Source of the DNA: Ruegeria spongiae | Lineage (GTDB): Bacteria > Pseudomonadota > Alphaproteobacteria > Rhodobacterales > Rhodobacteraceae | Reading direction: 5' to 3' | Length of the DNA: 64,000 nucleotides | Assembly: GCF_023502395.1 (NCBI RefSeq) | Contig: NZ_JAMFMB010000003.1 | Location: forward strand, 62,001-126,000 | Shown: piece after piece, positions 38,653 through 47,090 of the stretch | Numbering within the stretch: the first letter of the stretch is position 1 | Layout of the letters: every line of letters begins with the position of its first letter | Program-made: the position numbers and the translations under genes | The notes under the pieces: model-generated | Seen by the model: only the letters and a program-made list of their open reading frames with translations | The model's database searches: none | What the model was told of the DNA's origin: nothing

Positions 38653-41600
38653 TACCGGGAACAGTTTGGAAACCCATTGGCCCCAGCCCGATCACGGGCG
38701 GGCGCGAAGATAACGGTCTGATCACATCCATCGCGACGCATCCCAGCGATCCGGATATCGTTTATGTCGGCACTGCCGATGGCGGCATCTGGAAAACCGG
38801 AGACGGAGGAGCAAATTGGCTGGCCCTTTTTGACGAAGAACTGTGCCTGGCGATCGGTGAACCCAATTGCGTGGCCATCGACCCCGGCGACACCGATGTG
38901 ATCTATGTCGGCACAAGCACGCGGGGTGCAGTCTCGGTGCAGCAGAGGGTCGGCATCTTCAAATCCTTCGACGGCGGGTCCAGTTGGATTCTGCTCGGTT
39001 CGGGCTATCCCGAGGGCAATGACGGCAATGCGGATGATTTCGCGAACCGCAATGTTAATTCGATCGTTGTCGATCCGGCAAACTCGCAGATCGTTTATGC
39101 CGCGACGAGCAGTGGCGTCTGGGTCTCGAACGATGGTGGCCAGAACTGGGTTCAGGGTGCCGGGACGGCGACTTTCGACGCAAGATCGCTGGAGCTTGAC
39201 ACCACCTCACCGGCAGGTGCGCGCATCCTTTATACGGGTATGAGCCGTCAGGGCGTGTTCCAGTCCACCGATGGCGGTGCCAACTGGGCACCGATCATGA
39301 CGACAGCCACCCCGGCGGTTGCGGCCGTTCTGGGCGGCGGTGTGGTGATGGGCCAGGTCCTGGCGCGGCTTGCACCCCCGACCTCGCCCCCTGCTGTGGG
39401 CGGTATTCAGGTTATCTATGCGGTCATCGCCCATAACGTTCGGGGCTCCAACCCCGATCCGATCGGTCTGTTCATGAGCACGGATCAGGGCGCGACTTGG
39501 ACCCAACAGGCCGCAGCAGGTGCTGCCGCCGCGACCACCTTTGCGGGCTACTGCATGACGCTGGCGGTTGATCCGGCCTCGCCCGGGGATGGGGCCAACG
39601 ATATCCTGTATTGGGGCACCCAGAACCAGGTGCGGTCTTCCGATTCAGGCGCAAACTTCGCCAATGTCTCGAACGGTCTGCATGCCGATACCCATGCCTG
39701 GGGCTTTTTCCAGCCGCCAGCGCCCGCGTCTACCACGGTCTATTGCGGAAATGACGGCGGCATCTTCCGGTCGACGGATGATGGCGCGACATGGACTGCG
39801 CTGAATTCTGGCGGCTTCCAGACCACGCTGATCTACAACATGGACATCAAACCCGGAGCTTCCGGTGACGTGACCGTCGCGGGCTTTCAGGACAACGGGC
39901 ACAAGCGCACTAATGGCGCGCTGGGATGGACATCAATCGGCGGCGCGGATGGCTGGGACATTGTCTATGACGGCGTGACCGCCGATCGCATGCTGTTCAC
40001 GCGCAACGGCGGCAACCCCGCAACCCGGGTGCGCCGGTCGACCGATGATGGCGGCAGCAACAATGACGTAACACCATGGGCTGGAGGCAGCGCCGAAGAT
40101 GCCTTCTATCTGGCTAGCCTTGCCGCTGATCCCGGAAATGACGGAGTCTTCTACGTCGCGAGCAACGCGAATATCTGGCAGAGCCTCGATGGTGGTGTCA
40201 CCTGGCGTGCGATCTTTCCGATTGCCTCGGGCTTTGTCACACCAAGGATCTCTGTCTCGCCCACCAACGGCAATAACGTGGTCGTTTCCGCCGGCAGTCA
40301 GGTTTTCGTGTCGACCAACGCGATGGCGGCAACGGTCGGGCTTCCCAATGGCGTCACTTTCACCAACATCACACGGAACTTGCCGGGCCGAAATGTCACC
40401 CGGTCGGCCTTCGATCCCAACGATGAAACGGCGATCTTCAGCGTGCTTGGAGGTTTCGCCACGGCTTTCGCGCCGGGGCACGTTTTCCGTACCACGATTG
40501 GCGGCACCCAATGGGCCGATATATCGCCCGATGTGAACGTGCCGTTCGGCGCCATTGCTCTGGACGGTGACGAGACTCCCTCGACCATTTATGCAGGCTG
40601 CGATTTGGGCGTGCTGCGCTCGGTTGATCGGGGCAATACATGGTACGTGCTGGACGACCTGCATTTTCCCAACGCGCCGGTGACCGATATCGTTGTCGGG
40701 CGCGGTTCAAACGTGTTGCGTGCGGCGACCTATGGGCGTGGCGTGTTCGAATTTGCCGCGCCAGAAGGCCCGGTTATTGCCGTCAACCTTGAGGACAGGT
40801 TCGAATTCGGCAGAGTCTGCGAAGGCCCGGTGTCGTTGACCTTGCAGATCTTCAATGTCGGCACTGAAGATCTGATCATCAAAAGCGTGCAGCGTATCCT
40901 CGGCTCGACCGCGTTCAACGTCGAAGCCTTCCCTTCCACACCCCTGTCGATTGCCCCCGGAGGAGAGGTCGACTTCACGCTGACCTATACGCCTTCGGCT
41001 CCGGGCGCGACGGACCTGGCAACCATCCGGATCGCAAGCAACGACCCGGAATCGCCAACCGTCGATCTGCTGGCAAGCGGCGAGGGCGGCACTGCGGCAG
41101 CCGAGTTGTCGATTGCCGATAGTGGCGATTTTGGTGAGGTCTGCGTCGGCAAATTCCGCGATCAGGGGCTCGTGATCAACAATTCCGGCCACTGCCCGCT
41201 GCTGGTCAGCGGTATCGCGTCTTCCGCGCCGGAATTCTTCGTGCCCAATACGGTGTCCTTCCCGCTGAAGATCGCACCCGGTGCAAGCATGACGCTGCCG
41301 CTGCGCTATCAGCCTACGGCGTTCGGCAATGACCTGTCGGTGATCACCGTCAGCAGCAATGACCCGGACAGCCCTGCGCAGCTTGAGGTGCGTGGAACCG
41401 CGCCACCTCCGCGTCTGGTGCTGTCATTCGCCGATGACGGCGATTTCGGAAAGGTCTGTGTCGATCATTTCAGCGACAAGACGCTGGTGTTGTCCAACAG
41501 TGGCAAATGCCCGTTGACGATCACGGCAATCTCGTCGAATTCGGCAGAGTTCATCGTGCCGCAGGTCCTGACCTTCCCGATTGTCATCGCTTCGGGGGCT

Positions 41601-42239
41601 GCAGTGCCGGTGACCATTCGGTTCCAGCCGACCTCCTTCGGCCCAAAAGCAGGCACCAACACGGTCGTCAGCGATGACCCGGCGAGCCCGGCAACCATCG
41701 ATCTCACCGGGTTTGCCCCAAGCGGCAAACTGACGATCACCGGCACAGGGTGCTTCGGCGGGGTCGAACTTGGGACCCACGCCCTGACCACCTTTGCGAT
41801 TTGCAATACCGGCGATTGCGATCTTCATGTGACCAAGGTGGGCTTCAAACCACCCAGCCGCTGCGAAGAGCTCTCTCATTGCGACAACTGCGGATGCGAT
41901 TGTGACTGTGGATGCGATTGCGGATGCAAGGACGACGGCTATGGCAAACACGGGAGGAAAAAGCCGCACTGCGATCAGAAATGCCTGAATTTCAAGATCG
42001 TCAGCAATCCGTTCCCGGCGACGGTCAAGCCCGGCTCCTGTCTGGACCTGATCGTGAAATACACGCCGACCTGCAACAATTCGGCCTGTTGCAAGCTGGT
42101 GGTCAGGACCGACGACCCGGACAATAGAAAGGTGTCGATCTTCGTGACCGGCCACCTGAAACGCACTTTGCATTCGGCCCTGAAATGCTGGGCCGGGCAA
42201 GAGCTGAGTGACATGATCAAGGCGGGGAAATCCTGTTGA
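38649..42239 (+). CDS. Large BNR/VPS10-type propeller and ASH-domain protein
   Basis: This 1196-residue protein has two parts. Residues 1 to about 700 hold at least seven Asp-box/BNR-like repeats (TGDGGANW, STDGGANW, STDQGATW, STDDGATW, SLDGGVTW, SVDRGNTW), indicating a sialidase/VPS10-like beta-propeller. Residues about 710-1180 hold four repeats of a choice-of-anchor-D/ASH type (SNDPESP, SSNDPDSP, VSDDPASP, RTDDPDN). A Cys/Asp-rich insert lies at about 1076-1100 in the last one. No N-terminal signal peptide is visible, although such domains are usually extracellular. GGAGGG lies before the ATG. Function unknown; binding of glycans or a partner protein is plausible. Confidence 0.85.
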   Translation: MIPGTVWKPIGPSPITGGREDNGLITSIATHPSDPDIVYVGTADGGIWKTGDGGANWLALFDEELCLAIGEPNCVAIDPGDTDVIYVGTSTRGAVSVQQRVGIFKSFDGGSSWILLGSGYPEGNDGNADDFANRNVNSIVVDPANSQIVYAATSSGVWVSNDGGQNWVQGAGTATFDARSLELDTTSPAGARILYTGMSRQGVFQSTDGGANWAPIMTTATPAVAAVLGGGVVMGQVLARLAPPTSPPAVGGIQVIYAVIAHNVRGSNPDPIGLFMSTDQGATWTQQAAAGAAAATTFAGYCMTLAVDPASPGDGANDILYWGTQNQVRSSDSGANFANVSNGLHADTHAWGFFQPPAPASTTVYCGNDGGIFRSTDDGATWTALNSGGFQTTLIYNMDIKPGASGDVTVAGFQDNGHKRTNGALGWTSIGGADGWDIVYDGVTADRMLFTRNGGNPATRVRRSTDDGGSNNDVTPWAGGSAEDAFYLASLAADPGNDGVFYVASNANIWQSLDGGVTWRAIFPIASGFVTPRISVSPTNGNNVVVSAGSQVFVSTNAMAATVGLPNGVTFTNITRNLPGRNVTRSAFDPNDETAIFSVLGGFATAFAPGHVFRTTIGGTQWADISPDVNVPFGAIALDGDETPSTIYAGCDLGVLRSVDRGNTWYVLDDLHFPNAPVTDIVVGRGSNVLRAATYGRGVFEFAAPEGPVIAVNLEDRFEFGRVCEGPVSLTLQIFNVGTEDLIIKSVQRILGSTAFNVEAFPSTPLSIAPGGEVDFTLTYTPSAPGATDLATIRIASNDPESPTVDLLASGEGGTAAAELSIADSGDFGEVCVGKFRDQGLVINNSGHCPLLVSGIASSAPEFFVPNTVSFPLKIAPGASMTLPLRYQPTAFGNDLSVITVSSNDPDSPAQLEVRGTAPPPRLVLSFADDGDFGKVCVDHFSDKTLVLSNSGKCPLTITAISSNSAEFIVPQVLTFPIVIASGAAVPVTIRFQPTSFGPKAGTNTVVSDDPASPATIDLTGFAPSGKLTITGTGCFGGVELGTHALTTFAICNTGDCDLHVTKVGFKPPSRCEELSHCDNCGCDCDCGCDCGCKDDGYGKHGRKKPHCDQKCLNFKIVSNPFPATVKPGSCLDLIVKYTPTCNNSACCKLVVRTDDPDNRKVSIFVTGHLKRTLHSALKCWAGQELSDMIKAGKSC

Positions 42240-42514
42240 CCCATCGCCGCACGATCACCCGTTACGAAGGCGACATGCCAGTGGTGCGGCAGCGTTTCGG
42301 CAGAAAAGCGCTGCTTGCACTGTCACCCGAGCTCGCGGTTCTCCTCTCGGCCTTTTTGGCCGGGGCGGTGGCCGCCATGTTGATCATGAGTGTGTTTATT
42401 CTGGCAATCACCGTGTTGGTTCTGGGCTTGATTGCCCTAGGGGCAGGCAGGCATATGAGTGGCCGCTGCGGTCCGACCCGGCAGCAAAGGCGTAATGACA
42501 TGGACCGAGGTTAG
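42236..42514 (+). CDS. Small membrane protein in the propeller operon
   Basis: The frame starts at a TTG that overlaps the stop of the giant gene (TTGA) and encodes 92 residues. After a basic N-terminus comes a strong hydrophobic hairpin, LLSAFLAGAVAAMLIMSVFILAITVLVLGLIAL, followed by a basic tail. It is followed after two bases by the MFS gene. No family is recognised. Coupling to both neighbours suggests a membrane partner of the operon. The start codon is uncertain because an inner ATG exists at residue 14. Confidence 0.6.
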   Translation: MTHRRTITRYEGDMPVVRQRFGRKALLALSPELAVLLSAFLAGAVAAMLIMSVFILAITVLVLGLIALGAGRHMSGRCGPTRQQRRNDMDRG

Positions 42515-42516
42515 GT

Positions 42517-43752
42517 TTGTTGCCGCGTGAGAACGCCCTGGCCGGGGGATCGGCGCTTGTCGCGCTGTTCCTCGCCGACCTGATCGTGCGGACAAGCTAT
42601 CAGATCGGCAAGGCGCCAGTGTTGCCGGTCTTTGCGCACGGTCTTGGTGCCTCGCCCCTGTTGCTCGGCGCAATCATATCGGTATCGACCGCGACCGGAC
42701 TGTTTCTCAAGCCACTGTTTGGCCTGCTGTCGGATTATCGCGGTCGGTGGATCTGGCTGCTGACAGGAACCACGCTGTTCACTGTCATCCCGTGCCTCTA
42801 TCTCTTTGTCGAACGACCCTCCGACCTGTTCGTGCTACGCCTAATCCACGGGCTTTCGACTGCAATTTATGGGCCGGTGACCCTGGCCTATATCGCCGCC
42901 TGGCGCAGTGAAAAAGCGGCCGAAGCCTTTGGCTGGTTCGGGCTGGCACGCACCACGTCCTACATCCTTGGCCCGCTTATCGGAGGTGTCGCCTTGACGT
43001 TCGCCGCGCCTGAGATGATCTATGCCGCGACCTGCTTCCTTTCCGCGCTGGCCTTCATTCCGACATTGTACCTGAAAAACGCCGATCACGTCGCGGTTCC
43101 GCAAAAATGGTCGCTGACTGGCGCGGTGCGAGCCATCGCATCCAATCGCCCGCTGTTCATTCTTGCCGTTGTCGAGGGCACAACCTATGTGGCGATCTAC
43201 GCGGTCAAGGCCTTTATGCCGGTCATGGCCCTTGTTGCCGGTCACCAGCCTATCGAGATTGGCACATTCCTTGCGATCCAGGAGGTTGCAAATGCCGTGT
43301 TGCGTCCGCCCATGGGACGGCTCGCCGACCGGACCCGCCCCGTGGTTCCGCTACTGCTTGGCCTGGGAGCGCTTGCCACGGGGCTGCTGGTTTTATCGGC
43401 TATGGGTCCAACGTGGGTCGCCATGCTGACGGCGGCACTGTTCATTGGCGCGGGTCAGGGCGCGTTCGGCCCGGCGACATTGTCGCTTGTCGCGGGCGCA
43501 ACATCGGCGCAGCATCTCGGCCTTGCCTTTGGCAGCATCGGCGCCATCCGGAACGCGGGCAAGATCGCCGGCCCAATCGTGGCAGGTGCGCTGGTCAGCA
43601 CGATGTCCTACCAGGCCTCGTTCGCAAGCATCGCGGCGATCCCCTTGCTGATTGCGCTGTGGATTCTGTGTCTATCCGGAACCTCGTTGGCGATACCTGC
43701 CAATGAGGCCATGCGCGTCGAACGGGCGAAGGCACCCCGGAGAGGACGCTAG
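42517..43752 (+). CDS. MFS transporter
   Basis: The 411-residue protein has twelve membrane helices and the MFS loop 2-3 motif GLLSDYRGRWIW and its second-half counterpart GRLADRTRPV. The frame opens at TTG 42517, with TTG 42520 also possible; GAGGTTAGG precedes both. It is the last gene of the four-gene operon that includes the giant propeller protein. The substrate cannot be read from sequence; the helix pattern fits a small-molecule exporter. Confidence 0.85.
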   Translation: MLPRENALAGGSALVALFLADLIVRTSYQIGKAPVLPVFAHGLGASPLLLGAIISVSTATGLFLKPLFGLLSDYRGRWIWLLTGTTLFTVIPCLYLFVERPSDLFVLRLIHGLSTAIYGPVTLAYIAAWRSEKAAEAFGWFGLARTTSYILGPLIGGVALTFAAPEMIYAATCFLSALAFIPTLYLKNADHVAVPQKWSLTGAVRAIASNRPLFILAVVEGTTYVAIYAVKAFMPVMALVAGHQPIEIGTFLAIQEVANAVLRPPMGRLADRTRPVVPLLLGLGALATGLLVLSAMGPTWVAMLTAALFIGAGQGAFGPATLSLVAGATSAQHLGLAFGSIGAIRNAGKIAGPIVAGALVSTMSYQASFASIAAIPLLIALWILCLSGTSLAIPANEAMRVERAKAPRRGR

Positions 43753-43809
43753 CGCGCAGTCCGAAAAGCAGCACGTGATGTCTCGATCGATCTTGCCGCT
43801 CTGGCAGTT

Positions 43810-44457
43810 CTATTGCGACGCCCCGAGCTTGATCGCCAACCAATCTTCGACATGTGGCATGTAACTCGCGATTTCTTCTGCAATAGCGGGGGTGCTTTTG
43901 AGCCAGGTGTCATAAGCAACAACGTTCTCGGGCCATTGAACCGCCGTTCCAAGCCGATCCGTGATGACACGCAACCAAACGAAGGTGATCGGGTAACCGC
44001 AGTCGAACAGTCGCAATCGCTCATGGTCAAACCCCGAAAGCATCGTGTCGAGTTGTTGGAGTCTGGCATTCATCGCAATGATCGCGGCACCAATAATGTC
44101 TTGATCTCTGGTGGCCGGATCGACCAGGGGAAAGAACAGCCTGAGCGCTGGCTCCAGTCGGGTATCGTGAAACCTGCTCATCTCGCGGTATTTGGCCCGT
44201 TGTCGCGGGTTTTCCGGCATCAGCGGATTGGTCGGGTAAGCCTCTTCCAGATACTCGATGATTGCCTCTGAATCCCCCAGGATGAATTCGCCATCTTTCA
44301 GCGTCGGCAGGTTGCCCGAGGGGATGATTGACCTGTATTTGTCAGAACCGACGCCATCCGGTGGCAGTTCCTCTTGCCAGACCAGTTGCTTGTGCCGCAG
44401 GGCTATACGCAGTTTCGCGCAGTACAGGCTGTGAGGTATCGCGTAGATCGTCAGCAT
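43810..44457 (-). CDS. Glutathione S-transferase family protein
   Basis: The 215-residue protein has a thioredoxin-like N-terminal domain (MLTIYAIPHSLYCAKLRIALRHK, NLPTLKDGEFILGDSEAIIEYLEE, the latter holding the glutathione-binding cis-Pro and Asp-Ser) and a helical C-terminal domain. The active-site region SLYCAK has Ser and Cys candidates near residues 10-13. It is convergent with the MFS gene and unlinked in function to its neighbours as far as can be seen. Confidence 0.88.
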   Translation of the reverse strand: MLTIYAIPHSLYCAKLRIALRHKQLVWQEELPPDGVGSDKYRSIIPSGNLPTLKDGEFILGDSEAIIEYLEEAYPTNPLMPENPRQRAKYREMSRFHDTRLEPALRLFFPLVDPATRDQDIIGAAIIAMNARLQQLDTMLSGFDHERLRLFDCGYPITFVWLRVITDRLGTAVQWPENVVAYDTWLKSTPAIAEEIASYMPHVEDWLAIKLGASQ

Positions 44458-44528
44458 TCATCCAACCGTCAAACCGTCTGACCGCTCGCCGTGGCGGACA
44501 GTCAGACATAGACCCAATCATTGGTCTG

Positions 44529-45305
44529 CTACTGGGTAAGCTTCCACTTCAGGGCAAGGTCATCAAAGAAATTGCGCTCTGATTTCAGCGCGATCCAGGT
44601 GTTCACATAGTTGATCCACACCTGATCCGACTGCGGCAGCAACATGGCAATGGGCGTTGGCGACCGCGGCTCCGATACCGGCACGATCATCATCTGCGGG
44701 TATTTTTCCACCAGCTTGATGGCCTCGACATTGGAGGTAATATGGGCGTCTGCGCGACCGGACAGCACCTCCTGAAAATCGCGCGCCGGGGCTTCCACGA
44801 TCTGATGCTTGGCATCCGGGAAATACTGTTTGACCTGTTTTTCCTGGGTTGTGCCAAGCGTGGCGGCCACGGTTGTTTCCGGCGTGTTCAAATCGTTCCA
44901 ATCCGAAAAGCGCTCGGCATTCTCGGACAGGATCAATGGAACCGTGGCGAGCGAGAAATAGCTGTCGGAATACCCTGCCGCCTTGGCACGCGCGGCCGAA
45001 ACCGAGGCCGACCCGGTAATGTGGTATTTGCCCGAGCTGACGCCGTTGACGAGCGTCTTCCAATCCGTTGGCACGAACTCCACCTCGACCCCCAGATCGG
45101 TGGCAAGCGCCGTCATGACGTCGATATCATAGCCCGTGTAGCTGTTGGTCGCCGGGTCTTTCATCGTCATCGGGTTCCAGTCACCCGTTGTGCCGACCTT
45201 CAGGACCCCCGTACTCAGGACGTCCTGCAAAGCGGATTGCGCTGCTGCCGGCACGGCAAACAGCATCAGCAGAACAAATCCAAGGAGCGGCTTGAGACAT
45301 TTCAT
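44529..45305 (-). CDS. Amino-acid-type ABC transporter substrate-binding protein
   Basis: The 258-residue protein has a signal peptide (MKCLKPLLGFVLLMLFAVPAAAQ) and the family 3 solute-binding fold: GVLKVGTTGDWNPMTMKDPATN followed by YTGYDIDVMTALATDLGVEVEFV. It binds a polar amino acid or related compound in the periplasm; the substrate is not evident, and resemblance to cyclohexadienyl dehydratases exists. GGAGG precedes the ATG at 45305. It is divergent from the ATPase-permease pair, with 110 AT-rich bases between. Confidence 0.85.
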   Translation of the reverse strand: MKCLKPLLGFVLLMLFAVPAAAQSALQDVLSTGVLKVGTTGDWNPMTMKDPATNSYTGYDIDVMTALATDLGVEVEFVPTDWKTLVNGVSSGKYHITGSASVSAARAKAAGYSDSYFSLATVPLILSENAERFSDWNDLNTPETTVAATLGTTQEKQVKQYFPDAKHQIVEAPARDFQEVLSGRADAHITSNVEAIKLVEKYPQMMIVPVSEPRSPTPIAMLLPQSDQVWINYVNTWIALKSERNFFDDLALKWKLTQ

Positions 45306-45415
45306 TGTTGGGTCCTCCGGTACACCTGACAGAGAAAGCATTGCTTCAAGATTAATTTATTGCATTTAGGTCAACTAATTACTACCCCTATCTTTAGCAG
45401 GAGGAGGTCGCAGGC

Positions 45416-46162
45416 ATGCCAACCGCTAGCCCACTTATCAAGCTGGACGCCGTTTCTAAGCACTTTGGAGAGTTCCAGGCATTGAAACAAGTGTCGCTTG
45501 AGGTGAAGCGTGGTGAAAAGGTTGTGATCTGCGGGCCATCCGGGTCCGGGAAATCCACACTGATCCGGTGTGTGAACCGTCTGGAGGCACATGAAAGCGG
45601 CACAATTGTCATTGATGGCATCAAGCTGGATGAGAATCCGCAAAACATGCGAAAGATCAGGTCCAAGGTTGGGATGGTCTTTCAGCAATTCAATCTGTTT
45701 CCACACCTGACCGTTCTGGAAAACCTGATGCTGGGACCGGTGCGGGCGCGAAAGCTGTCTGCTGACAAGGCCCGCGAAACGGCCCTGACATATCTGGGAC
45801 GCGTGCGGATTCCCGAACAGGCGGACAAGTATCCGCGGCAATTGTCCGGCGGTCAGCAGCAACGCGTCGCGATCGCGCGCTCCTTGTGCATGGAGCCGGA
45901 GATACTGCTGTTCGACGAACCGACATCCGCGCTTGATCCCGAGATGATAAACGAGGTTCTGGATGTGATGGTTGAACTTGCAGACAGCGGGATGACGATG
46001 ATCTGCGTGACCCATGAAATGGGCTTTGCCAAAAAGGTCGCGGACAAGATGATCTTCATGGATCATGGCGAAATTGTCGAGGAAGCAACGCCGAAGAAGT
46101 TCTTCGCCGCCCCGGAAAGTCAACGCTGCCAGGACTTTCTGGAAAAGATCCTGCAACACTGA
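45416..46162 (+). CDS. Amino acid ABC transporter ATPase
   Basis: The 248-residue ABC protein has Walker [10 protein letters not shown] (about residue 40), signature [15 protein letters not shown] and Walker [17 protein letters not shown]. It is closest in pattern to the GlnQ/HisP group and powers uptake with the permease that follows 16 bases later. AGGAGG lies before the ATG. Confidence 0.93.
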   Translation: MPTASPLIKLDAVSKHFGEFQALKQVSLEVKRGEKVVICGPSGSGKSTLIRCVNRLEAHESGTIVIDGIKLDENPQNMRKIRSKVGMVFQQFNLFPHLTVLENLMLGPVRARKLSADKARETALTYLGRVRIPEQADKYPRQLSGGQQQRVAIARSLCMEPEILLFDEPTSALDPEMINEVLDVMVELADSGMTMICVTHEMGFAKKVADKMIFMDHGEIVEEATPKKFFAAPESQRCQDFLEKILQH

Positions 46163-46178
46163 AGCATTGGAGGTAGGG

Positions 46179-46931
46179 ATGCTGGTGACGCGCCCGTTAA
46201 ACAAAATCCTGGTCTTGCTGCTTCCACTACTGCTGTCAGGTTGTGCTGCGGACTGGGGTTGGTACGTGGTCAATCCGACAACCAAAACCGGCATGACCAA
46301 CCTCAGATTTCTGCTCAGCGGGCTGTATTATACGGTTTCCCTCTCGCTGATTGCGATTTTGATTTCCGTTTTTGTGGGCTTGCTGGTTGCCTTGCCGGGG
46401 TTGTCACAAAAACCCTACTTGCGGCGGATCAACAGGGTCTATGTCGAACTGGTCCGCGCGATCCCCATTCTGGTTCTGATCTTGTGGGTCTATTATGGCT
46501 TGCCGCAGGTAACCGGCTTGTCCATCGGTGTGTTCTGGGCCGGGGTGATTGCGCTCGCGCTGTCCGACAGCGCCTTTCAGGCCGAGATTTTCCGGGCCGG
46601 CATCCAATCCATCGACAAGGGGCAGTACGAGGCCTCGCACAGCATCTCGTTGAGCTATACCGACATGATGCGGTTCGTGATCCTGCCGCAGGCGATCAAG
46701 CGCATCCTGCCTGCTTTGGGCAACCAGCTGGTCTATATGCTCAAGATGTCCTCTCTGGTTTCCGTGATCGGGATGCAGGAACTGACCCGCAAGGCAAACG
46801 AGCTGGTCGTGTCCGAATACCGACCCCTGGAGATCTACACGATTCTGGTACTGGAGTACTTGGTTCTGATCCTGATCGTATCCGCCGGTGTCCGTTGGCT
46901 GGAACGAAGGATGAAGACAGATGAGCGTTAA
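46179..46931 (+). CDS. Amino acid ABC transporter permease
   Basis: The 250-residue protein has about five membrane helices and the EAA-type segment ALSDSAFQAEIFRAGIQSIDKGQYEASHSI of HisMQ-type permeases. The N-terminal stretch LLLSGCAADWGWYVVNP is a known feature of this permease subgroup, not a lipoprotein. GGAGGTAGG lies just before the ATG at 46179. No second permease gene is present, so it may act as a homodimer. Confidence 0.92.
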   Translation: MLVTRPLNKILVLLLPLLLSGCAADWGWYVVNPTTKTGMTNLRFLLSGLYYTVSLSLIAILISVFVGLLVALPGLSQKPYLRRINRVYVELVRAIPILVLILWVYYGLPQVTGLSIGVFWAGVIALALSDSAFQAEIFRAGIQSIDKGQYEASHSISLSYTDMMRFVILPQAIKRILPALGNQLVYMLKMSSLVSVIGMQELTRKANELVVSEYRPLEIYTILVLEYLVLILIVSAGVRWLERRMKTDER

Positions 46932-47065
46932 TGACCCATGATTTCCATGATGGAAACACGATCGGATCGACTTGAATTTCGAGATGCAATAAGTTGAAAT
47001 TAATATAAAAATTGACAGTTCATCAATGCAAAATCAGGAACAGGGTGAAACTTAGTACCTCGTTG

Positions 47066-47084
47066 TGTTGCAACCGTTGCAACA
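47066..47084. promoter_or_regulatory. 19-base double palindrome TGTTGCAAC-C-GTTGCAACA
   Basis: TGTTGCAAC at 47066-47074 and GTTGCAACA at 47076-47084 form a 9-1-9 inverted repeat in which each half GTTGCAAC is itself palindromic. It lies six bases past the stop of the response-regulator gene. A one-base loop makes an RNA hairpin unlikely; a tandem protein-binding site is more plausible. Confidence 0.4.
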
Positions 47085-47090
47085 TGGCCG

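Noticed and set aside
46179-46260. Lipoprotein signal at the permease N-terminus (LLLSGC)
   Set aside because: Permeases of this subgroup carry a similar SGC near the first helix, and the rest is a multi-pass permease, so it is not a lipoprotein.
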